Source: Lutibacter sp.
GTDB taxonomy: Bacteria > Bacteroidota > Bacteroidia > Flavobacteriales > Flavobacteriaceae
Reading direction: 5' to 3'
DNA: 64,000 nt
Assembly (NCBI GenBank): GCA_030694935.1
Contig: JAUYUA010000045.1
Location: 62,001-126,000, forward strand
In this document: positions 25,594 to 32,630 of the stretch, piece by piece
How positions within the stretch are numbered: the first letter of the stretch is position 1
Layout: the number at the start of each line of letters is the position of its first letter
Notes under the pieces: generated by a model
The model's database searches: none
What the model was told of the DNA's origin: nothing
Seen by the model: only the letters and a program-made list of their open reading frames with translations
Program-made: the position numbers and the translations under genes

Positions 25594-26129
25594 TATAAAT
25601 CGGTTAAGGTTAAACTAATGGACAATGCTGCAGATTGGTTAAAATCCAATAATTTGTAATCGAAAATTTCCAAATAATAGGTAAGCTCATAGCCGTTACC
25701 AATGCCATCACCAGTATATGCGCCTCTAATGTTCGAGATAATTGTTTGTGACGCGCTGCTTAAAGTCAAAACTTGGACAGGCGTTCCACGCAATCCTTGA
25801 CCAATACCCATAACATTTGAAGTGCTCATTTTTAAATAAATGCCGGAAGGCACTTGACCACCATCAATTTTAACAGAAATGCTTCTTGCAGCCGCCGTGC
25901 TTAAAACAGCAGATGAAAAATTAAGCCATTTTTTATTGTTTGCAGTCACCATTGCCGCCTTTTCGCCGGCTTCATTGGTCGCTAAACTTAGTGTTAACGT
26001 TGAATTATCCGGTTCCAAATCCAACATGGCCACTTGAGACAGGTTAAATGTAGCGTTTGCAGAGCCTTGACTTTGGCCGAAACTCGAAATTGCGCACAAA
26101 CCGCAAATAATGTAAATTAGTTTTTTCAT
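25593..26129 (-). CDS. Secreted pilin-like protein P3 (paralogous family)
   Basis: This 178-residue paralogue of P1 and P2 has a signal peptide (ending SSFGQ, about residue 19). Conserved points are NLSQVAMLDLE, NEAG, KKWLNFSS, ISVKIDGGQVPSGIYL, TIISNIRGAYTGDGIGNG and the C-terminal LSISLTLTDL. The ATG overlaps the stop of the usher-like gene (ATGA), and the stop overlaps the P4 start, so usher, P3 and P4 are translated as a coupled unit. It is therefore the subunit most tightly tied to the secretion machinery. Confidence 0.65.
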   Translation of the reverse strand: MKKLIYIICGLCAISSFGQSQGSANATFNLSQVAMLDLEPDNSTLTLSLATNEAGEKAAMVTANNKKWLNFSSAVLSTAAARSISVKIDGGQVPSGIYLKMSTSNVMGIGQGLRGTPVQVLTLSSASQTIISNIRGAYTGDGIGNGYELTYYLEIFDYKLLDFNQSAALSISLTLTDL

Positions 26130-28852
26130 AATTTAAATATTTTATCGCTTTTTTTAACCTCCCTGTTTTTATTGGTCGCTTTAAAAACAGCCTTCTCTTC
26201 TTTATCGGATTCGATGGAAATGGTTTTTTGCGTTTCGCTAAAAGTGAAATCGTTCAATAATTTTTTTACAACCAGCTCCACGGTCCAATCTCCCGGCGTA
26301 AGCTCTTTGAACCAAAACTTGCCGTCTTTGTCGGTTTTGGTATAAGAGGTTTTGTCTTCCTTGGTTATTTTCACCACCAAAATAGGCAATTTTTTGATGA
26401 ATTGCGAAGATTGCATCAACGTTGTTTCTTCAAAAATAACTTGCCCAAATAAAGAGCCTGTATTTCCCATTTCAAGTACCACTTCGGTTTCTTTATTGGG
26501 GACAATATCGATGTCGATTGGCTGTTGCATCACAATAATTTTATTTTTTGGCAAACTCGATTGTTTCACGTACAAACGATAGGTTTTGGGCTGTAAATTG
26601 TAAAAGTGAAAAACGCCTTTTTCATTGGTGATGGCAATTTGCTCATCCAACAACACAAGAATGCCTTCTAAATTAACTTTTTCATCGGAAGTAATTTTAC
26701 CAATTAAAGAGCCAACAGTTTTATTTTTTGAAACCGGCACGTTCATCACCAAACTATATGATGCCGAAATTAAAAGTTCTTTTTGGATGGGAAATACCGG
26801 CAAACTCATTTGTGAAACAGAAACGCTTAACAAATGTTTCCTTTGATAGTTGTAATTTAACTGCGCCTGCAAATAATTTTGGGACTCATCCAACTCATCA
26901 AAATCGTAATTCTTTTTGTAAAATACATTCAAGTTTAAATCCGATTTTAAATTGTATTGTAAATTGCCGCCATAATAAAACGTTTTTTGCACTACATTAT
27001 CAACAGATTGTTTGTTGCTTTGCTGGTAATCGCCATTTAAGCCCAGAATTAAATTTTTAAAAATATATCCGGTGACACTCAAAGAACTGAAAAAAGTGTT
27101 TTGCGGCTCCGTGCTGTTCGCTAAAAAATTGATGGTTTTTCCCACCCGGTTTTGCCACATTAAATCGTATTTAAAAGGCATTCGGCTATAAAATGACAGC
27201 GTCGCCAGCTTTTCCTCAAAATTGTAGGTCTGTAAACTCAACTGGTCTTCTTTATTCCGGTAATAACCTCCTACCCTAACTTTATTATTTCTGTTGATGT
27301 TGTAATTAAAATACGCCTGATATTTGGTGGTGATAGGCGAAGAAGTGTAATTAATGGTGTCTTTAACCGGATTAATAGCGCGATATTCTGCACCAATTTG
27401 CATATCAATTTTATCGTTAAATCGGTAATTTGCAAGCGACAACCATTGCTTGCTGTTTCTTAAATAACCTTTATAGTCTTTATCGGAATATTGGGCAGAA
27501 TTGATAAAATCCCATTTTTTCAAATTTAAATAGGCTTCCAAAGAATAAGCAAGTCCGTTTGTTTTATAATTGGTTTCGTAAGCCACTTCTCCATTGAGTT
27601 TAAATCGGTCAATGGTGTAAAAAGAAGCGATGTTAAAAATTTTGGAATTGAATTCTTCGTAATTTTCAAAAAGGGTTCTGTTGATAAATCCAGCTTCAAT
27701 GTATGCTTTATCTGATAATTCCTGAGAAATTTTACCGCCGTACGAGTCGGATATTTGTTTGGTGAACCTTGGTTTTACATAAAACAACGTTGTGGTGGTT
27801 TTTCCAAAATCATAGCTTAAAATTCCGCCCGTTCCGTAGCGCGATGTTTCCGTAATATTGGATAGCGAAAAATTTACGTGACCTGCAACAGTCTCCAATT
27901 TTTTGTTTTTGTAAAAAACACTGTATCGTTCATAATCACCAAATCGTACAATATCGCTTTGGCTCGGACCTGAATATTCAAAATTTAAATAATGTTCATT
28001 GGCTCTGTCCAAATAACCCTGACCGCTCACCTTAAATTTAAATACATTTAAGGTATCCAATCCTTTTAACGAATTAAAAATGGTGGATATGGTAACCGGA
28101 AACCGATGGTACAAATCGGGTTTTTTGGTGTTGTTTGGATAAAGCGTTACGGCTACACGATTTGAAAACAGCAAATCATTTGAAACCATATAGGCTTTTA
28201 GGTTATTTAAAACCATTGTTTTGGTGCGTACATTTTCCGGCACTTTTTGATAAACAGCAACAACCATTGATGAATCGGGTTTCAATAAAGCATTTAAAGG
28301 CACTATTTTAATCATATTGCTCGATTCAAAAGTTATTTTCTCTTCACTGTTCCCGTTATTTGTCACTAAATACTCAACGTAATATTCCTTTTCAAGGCGC
28401 AAATATTCCGGGGCGTTTAAAACCTCCACCGTTAAATTGTATAATTTAGAAACCTTTAACGTTATTTCCTGAGAAGCAATAGGCAAATTGTTAGTTTGAT
28501 TGGTAATTTTCAGCAATGCTTTATAGTCGCCGGCAGCGCAATGGTTGTTAACTCCAAAAGTAAACAGCACAATTTTTTTATCATTTGCGGCAACATCCAC
28601 CTTTTTAATGTTAGTTGTTAAATAAAACGCATCGGAAACCACAAATTCACTGCCTAAATTGAGCTGGTTTCCCGTTGTATTTGAAATTTCAAAAGCAATG
28701 GTATAATTTTTTCCGGGATCTAAATTTTCAGGAATATTTTTTGCAATAATTTCAACGGCACTGGTTTGCGCTTCCACTTTTGATATTGACAGAAACATCA
28801 ATAAAAAAAGAAAAAGATTGGTAAATGTTGCTATTTCGGATAATTTTCTCAA
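26126..28852 (-). CDS. Usher-like outer-membrane beta-barrel protein
   Basis: The 908-residue protein has four visible parts: a signal peptide (1-28, ending VEAQ); one or two periplasmic Ig-like domains (about 30-235); a long stretch of alternating amphipathic strands rich in Tyr/Phe/Asn (about 250-700) typical of an outer-membrane barrel; and two carboxypeptidase-regulatory-like domains (about 705-780, GSLIGKITSDEKVNLEGILV, and 785-885, GSLFGQVIFEE). This order (N-domain, barrel, two C-domains) parallels PapC/FimD ushers, but no plug domain is evident and sequence identity to them is not seen. There is no TonB plug domain. It starts with TTG at 28852; the only nearby ATG (residue 20) would destroy the signal peptide. 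It overlaps P3 by 4 bp. Confidence 0.6.
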   Translation of the reverse strand: MRKLSEIATFTNLFLFLLMFLSISKVEAQTSAVEIIAKNIPENLDPGKNYTIAFEISNTTGNQLNLGSEFVVSDAFYLTTNIKKVDVAANDKKIVLFTFGVNNHCAAGDYKALLKITNQTNNLPIASQEITLKVSKLYNLTVEVLNAPEYLRLEKEYYVEYLVTNNGNSEEKITFESSNMIKIVPLNALLKPDSSMVVAVYQKVPENVRTKTMVLNNLKAYMVSNDLLFSNRVAVTLYPNNTKKPDLYHRFPVTISTIFNSLKGLDTLNVFKFKVSGQGYLDRANEHYLNFEYSGPSQSDIVRFGDYERYSVFYKNKKLETVAGHVNFSLSNITETSRYGTGGILSYDFGKTTTTLFYVKPRFTKQISDSYGGKISQELSDKAYIEAGFINRTLFENYEEFNSKIFNIASFYTIDRFKLNGEVAYETNYKTNGLAYSLEAYLNLKKWDFINSAQYSDKDYKGYLRNSKQWLSLANYRFNDKIDMQIGAEYRAINPVKDTINYTSSPITTKYQAYFNYNINRNNKVRVGGYYRNKEDQLSLQTYNFEEKLATLSFYSRMPFKYDLMWQNRVGKTINFLANSTEPQNTFFSSLSVTGYIFKNLILGLNGDYQQSNKQSVDNVVQKTFYYGGNLQYNLKSDLNLNVFYKKNYDFDELDESQNYLQAQLNYNYQRKHLLSVSVSQMSLPVFPIQKELLISASYSLVMNVPVSKNKTVGSLIGKITSDEKVNLEGILVLLDEQIAITNEKGVFHFYNLQPKTYRLYVKQSSLPKNKIIVMQQPIDIDIVPNKETEVVLEMGNTGSLFGQVIFEETTLMQSSQFIKKLPILVVKITKEDKTSYTKTDKDGKFWFKELTPGDWTVELVVKKLLNDFTFSETQKTISIESDKEEKAVFKATNKNREVKKSDKIFKL

Positions 28853-28903
28853 ATTAAAACTGAAAATAAAACAGTATTTTTTTAGGGTTATTTTATTTTC
28901 ACT

Positions 28904-29686
28904 TTATTTATTTTCAAATTCTAAATCGATAGAATAAATATTTTTTCCATAATCGGCAACCAAAACCGAAGTGTAAGCTCCTTTTGGCAAGCCTGAAATA
29001 TCCAATGAAAATGCTTTACAAGAATTTGGATACACTTTTTTAAATTTCACTTCCACCTTTTTTTCCAAAAAGCCATTGGCATTAAACACTTCAAGAATTA
29101 AAGTTGGCTCAACATAAAAGGTGCCTAAATTTTTTAAATCAACATTTATAAATTTATTTCCGTCCGGTTCTTCAATTTTGATGTCGTAAAATTCAAGTTC
29201 AGAAGGCGTTCTTTCATTAATATCGGCAATAATTTGAATTCCGTATCTTACTTTCGATTCCAATTTTACGCCAAACTCCAACTCATCTTCTTTAATGGGT
29301 TTTTCAATTTCAACCATTAAAACGCCCCAAAAGGAGCCATCTACCTCAACATCATTGGGAACATTAATGGTGTAAATAAGTTCATATTCTTCATTTGCCT
29401 TAAAAACGTGCTCATTTACATTGGTTGTCAACCAATTTTTGATGGAATTTTTATGCGATAAATCGGCCGTTAAAACCGTTTCTTTGCCACATTCCTGAAA
29501 CAAATCATTGAAATAAATAATAACGCGTTGTTCGGTTGCATCGGTGTTTTTCATCTTAATAATTCCGGTGACCAATTGTCCGGATGCCGATTGGTGCACG
29601 TGGGTTAAGCCATTAAGTATCACCACACCTGCATTGGAGAACTGAAAACTTAAAACTAATAAAAGAAACAGTAGGGATTTTTTCAT
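28904..29686 (-). CDS. Periplasmic chaperone-like protein (WxL-associated DUF916/DUF3324-like)
   Basis: The 260-residue product has a signal peptide (ending FSNAG, about residue 20) and two Ig-like domains. The first contains GQLVTGIIKMKNTDATEQRV and ends with GSFWGVLMVEIEKP, a pattern I associate with DUF916 proteins of WxL systems and with pilus chaperones. The second (about 160-258) ends YTSVLVADYGKNIYSIDLEFE. It has no C-terminal membrane segment, so it should be free in the periplasm. It precedes the usher-like gene by 51 bp, which suggests it carries the P-type subunits to that protein. Confidence 0.55.
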   Translation of the reverse strand: MKKSLLFLLLVLSFQFSNAGVVILNGLTHVHQSASGQLVTGIIKMKNTDATEQRVIIYFNDLFQECGKETVLTADLSHKNSIKNWLTTNVNEHVFKANEEYELIYTINVPNDVEVDGSFWGVLMVEIEKPIKEDELEFGVKLESKVRYGIQIIADINERTPSELEFYDIKIEEPDGNKFINVDLKNLGTFYVEPTLILEVFNANGFLEKKVEVKFKKVYPNSCKAFSLDISGLPKGAYTSVLVADYGKNIYSIDLEFENK

Positions 29687-29737
29687 TTTTTCAAAATTTA
29701 TGTTATGAATAAAATAGGGTTTAAAGTCGATTTAAAT

Positions 29738-30454
29738 TTACAGCAAATTAAGCTGTTTCATCAATTCAGGTTTGCTCGACCTGCTTACCGGAACAACATT
29801 TTTTCCAATTAACACGCTGCTGTCTTCAATATCAACAATTTTTTTAATGTTGATGATAAATGACCGGTGGACTTTCAAAAAAATCGTTTCGGGCAATTTG
29901 TCCTCTATTTTTTTTAGCGTTGAATGCACCGTGTAGTTTTCCTTGTCGGTTTTTATCAAAATATAATCGCCTTTTGCTTCAATTAAATGAATGCTGTCAA
30001 AACTAATTTTTACCAGACGTTTATAAATATTTACATACAAATCGCTTTTTGAATTTTCGTTGACTGGCGCTGCGGGCAATTCTACATTCTCTTTTGTGGC
30101 GTTTGAAAACAATTTAGCCTTATCAACGGCTTTGTCAAATCGTGCTTGAGTCATTGGTTTTTCCAGATAATCTACCACGCAGTTGTATTCAAAAGCCTCC
30201 AAAGCAAAATTTGTATGAGAACTGATTAGGATAACTTTAGGCGGATTTTTTAAAGTTTGCAACAAATCAAAACCTGAAAAAGCCGGCATATGAATGTCTA
30301 AAAAAATAAGATCAACATTGTTTTGATTTAAATATTTTAGCGCTTCAATTGGGCTGTTGAAACTGGCAACAAGATTTAAGTTTTTATTATTCGAAATTAG
30401 CTTTTCAATAATTACTCTTGCAATTTCTTCATCATCAATAATGATACAGTTCAT
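29738..30454 (-). CDS. LytTR-family response regulator
   Basis: The 238-residue protein has an N-terminal receiver domain (CIIIDDEEIARV; phospho-acceptor Asp53 in DLIFLDIHMP; LEKPM with the conserved Lys) and a C-terminal LytTR DNA-binding domain (about 135-238; LIEAKGDYILIKT, FLKVHRSFIINIKKI). It starts at the ATG at 30454; a TTG eight codons upstream is less likely. A minus-strand -7 box TATCTTTG lies at 30579-30572. LytTR regulators bind paired direct repeats one to two turns apart, and such arrays exist upstream of P2. It is the likely output of the local phosphorelay. Confidence 0.92.
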   Translation of the reverse strand: MNCIIIDDEEIARVIIEKLISNNKNLNLVASFNSPIEALKYLNQNNVDLIFLDIHMPAFSGFDLLQTLKNPPKVILISSHTNFALEAFEYNCVVDYLEKPMTQARFDKAVDKAKLFSNATKENVELPAAPVNENSKSDLYVNIYKRLVKISFDSIHLIEAKGDYILIKTDKENYTVHSTLKKIEDKLPETIFLKVHRSFIINIKKIVDIEDSSVLIGKNVVPVSRSSKPELMKQLNLL

Positions 30455-30571
30455 TGAGTTGTTTTTTAATGATTTCAATTATTTAACAATCACATTGAAA
30501 ATTAGCAAATGCTAATTAAAGTTATAATTTCCCTATGAATTATAAAATATTTGAAAGCTATTTTCCAACTT

Positions 30572-30579
30572 CAAAGATA
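30572..30579 (-). promoter_or_regulatory. -7 box upstream of the LytTR regulator gene
   Basis: TATCTTTG on the minus strand matches TAnnTTTG exactly. A possible -33 TTG lies at 30604-30602, about 22 bp upstream, at the end of the histidine kinase gene. Confidence 0.5.
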
Positions 30580-30608
30580 CCTTTATTACTTCATTAAAGC
30601 ACAATATT

Positions 30609-31322
30609 TTAGGCTTCATTCGCCTTATTTTTTGGTAACGTAAAATAAAATGTGGTTCCTTTTAAAACTTCACTTTCCAGCCAAATTTCTCCGCCATAAA
30701 GGCTTAAAACCCTTTTTACAATGGAAAGACCCATTCCGGTAGATTTTTCGTGATAGCCAAGTGTGGTAAAGGTGTTAAATATTTTTTCGTGGTATTCCTT
30801 CGGAATTCCCTGGCCATTGTCTTTTATTGAAAAAGTATAAAAACCTTCAGTTTCTTCAACGCCAATTTCAACCAAACCAGCTTCTTTATCATTAAAGTTA
30901 ACAGCATTGCTAATTAAATTCTGAAAAACTTGTCGCAATCTTCTTGGATCGGCTTTTAAAACAGGCAATTTGCCATTAATGACAATGTTAATGTTTTTAG
31001 GAATATCAAGGCTTTTTATAATCTTATTCACCTTTATATTGAGATCTATCGTGTTTGTTTTTAGGCTTGTTCCGCCAATTTCGGAGTAATTGATGATGTC
31101 TTCCAGAAATTTATCCATCTTTTCTATTTTCTCCTCCATAAGGTTCAAATTGCAAATACTTTCTTCTCCAATTTTTTCGATGCAATCTTCTTTTACCCAG
31201 CTTAACAAAGCCGAAAGATTTCTTAAAGATGATTTTAAGTCGTGCGAAACCAAATGGGCGTAGTCATTTAACTGCTCATTTTGATTTTTTAATTTTAAAA
31301 GTAATTGCTCTTTCTGACGCAT
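30609..31322 (-). CDS. Soluble sensor histidine kinase without sensor domain
   Basis: The 237-residue kinase holds only a short N-terminal coiled coil, the dimerisation and phosphotransfer helix (His27 in YAHLVSHDLKSSLRNL) and an ATPase domain with N box NLISNAVNFND, G1 DNGQGIP and G2 STGMGLSIVKRV. There is no PAS, GAF or membrane segment, so it must take its signal from a partner, perhaps the receiver encoded 11 bp upstream. It is cytoplasmic and is the only kinase in the cluster. Confidence 0.93.
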   Translation of the reverse strand: MRQKEQLLLKLKNQNEQLNDYAHLVSHDLKSSLRNLSALLSWVKEDCIEKIGEESICNLNLMEEKIEKMDKFLEDIINYSEIGGTSLKTNTIDLNIKVNKIIKSLDIPKNINIVINGKLPVLKADPRRLRQVFQNLISNAVNFNDKEAGLVEIGVEETEGFYTFSIKDNGQGIPKEYHEKIFNTFTTLGYHEKSTGMGLSIVKRVLSLYGGEIWLESEVLKGTTFYFTLPKNKANEA

Positions 31323-31333
31323 AATGCTAAGAC

Positions 31334-31747
31334 TTAAGCTTGCACAAATTCATTATAACACCAGTAATCCAAAACCGTTTTAATTGATTCAGAATAATCG
31401 GCGAATTTTAAAGGTTTTACCAAATAACCGGCAATGCCAAGTTGGTGACATTCAGAAACATCTTTATGGTCATTGGATGACGTTAAAATAACGGTTGGAA
31501 TATATTTTAGTTGATTATTTTTTCTGATGATGCTTAAAAATTCAAGGCCATTTATTTTTGGCATATTTAAGTCGAGCAAAATAAGATCGGGCAATGACTC
31601 GTATTTATATAAAATATTCAAAGCTTCTTCCCCGTTTTTAGCTTCAACAATTTTGTGAGGATAGGCCAATTTTGAAATTGTTCTGTTAAATTTCATAATT
31701 TCTATCATATCATCTTCAACCAGTAAAATGTTCAGACTTTTTCTCAT
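31334..31747 (-). CDS. Single-domain response regulator
   Basis: The 137-residue protein is one CheY/Spo0F-like receiver with VEDD at the N-terminus, phospho-acceptor Asp59 in LILLDLNMPKING, TSS and GYLVKPLKF. It has no output domain. It is the first gene of the minus-strand cluster and lies 11 bp before the kinase. With the HPt protein it could pass phosphate to the LytTR regulator, or it could be a kinase input module. Confidence 0.92.
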   Translation of the reverse strand: MRKSLNILLVEDDMIEIMKFNRTISKLAYPHKIVEAKNGEEALNILYKYESLPDLILLDLNMPKINGLEFLSIIRKNNQLKYIPTVILTSSNDHKDVSECHQLGIAGYLVKPLKFADYSESIKTVLDYWCYNEFVQA

Positions 31748-31806
31748 TAGTAGTGTTTTAAATTAATGTCCCTATTTTTTAATTGTCAATAACTAACAAT
31801 AATCAT

Positions 31807-31893
31807 CAAAGATCCTAAGAATGCATTATTTATATGAAAATATTCGACTAGTCTTAATTAAGTGTCGATGAGCTGCAACTATTCATCGATGAA
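31807..31893 (-). promoter_or_regulatory. Candidate regulated promoter of the receiver-kinase genes
   Basis: GATCTTTG (31814-31807, minus) is one mismatch from a -7 box. Upstream, TCGATGAG (31865-31872) and TCGATGAA (31886-31893) are direct repeats exactly 21 bp apart. The 18 bases at 31858-31875 resemble those upstream of P1 (22944-22961), at nearly the same distance from the -7 box. Confidence 0.45.
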
Positions 31894-31968
31894 TGAAAAA
31901 CCTCAGCTAACAAAAAAATTCTTTGGCTTAGATTACAAATTAATTCATTCTTTCCCTAAATTGCACAC

Positions 31969-32445
31969 ATGAAAGCGGTCACCGTAAAAGAAATTAAAAC
32001 AGAATTGTTGCATTATTCCCAAAAAGAATTGGTGGAGCTTTGTTTGCGTTTGTCGAAATTTAAAAAAGAAAACAAAGAACTGCTCACCTATCTTTTGTTT
32101 GAATCTTCCAATGAAGAAGGCTATATCAGCAGCATCAAACTTGAAATTGATGAACAATTTGAACTTGTAAACACCAAAACGTATTATTTCATTAAAAAAA
32201 GTGTCCGCAAAATTTTGCGCAACATTAAAACCGCTATCCGATACTCAAAAAACAAGGAAACTGAAGTGGAACTCCTCCTCTACTTCTGCAAAAAACTAAA
32301 GGATTTTAAACCTTCCATCCATAAAAATACGGTACTCAAAAATTTGTTCGACAGAGAAATTGCTTCCATTGAAAAAAAGATGCTGGCTTTGCACGAAGAT
32401 TTGCAGTACGATTACGAGCAAGAGCTGGAAAAATTAAAACTTTAA
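31969..32445 (+). CDS. Conserved helical protein of unknown function
   Basis: The 158-residue protein is highly charged and almost all helical (KKENKELLTYLLFESSNEE, KKSVRKILRNIKTAIRYSKN, a C-terminal EQELEKLKL). It has no signal peptide and is cytoplasmic. I do not recognise a family. It is transcribed away from the two-component cluster and stands alone before the DUF2339 gene. Confidence 0.65.
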   Translation: MKAVTVKEIKTELLHYSQKELVELCLRLSKFKKENKELLTYLLFESSNEEGYISSIKLEIDEQFELVNTKTYYFIKKSVRKILRNIKTAIRYSKNKETEVELLLYFCKKLKDFKPSIHKNTVLKNLFDREIASIEKKMLALHEDLQYDYEQELEKLKL

Positions 32446-32630
32446 GTTAACTTAAAATTTATGGCTGCCAATTTCCATCAATTTCACGAAGGCTTAAAAT
32501 CAATAAAAACCGTTTTAAGAAAACATTTTTTTTGTAATATTACATGGGTAAATTTCAGCTCCAAAAAATAATTCATTATTTTCCTGACTAAGAATTAAAA
32601 AATCTAACCACCGCTAAAAACAAAAAAACT

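Noticed and set aside
26126-28852. The usher-like protein as a TonB-dependent receptor
   Set aside because: No plug domain motif such as the VVVTA/GxxS..YG pattern is present, and the two regulatory-like domains are at the C-terminus rather than the N-terminus.
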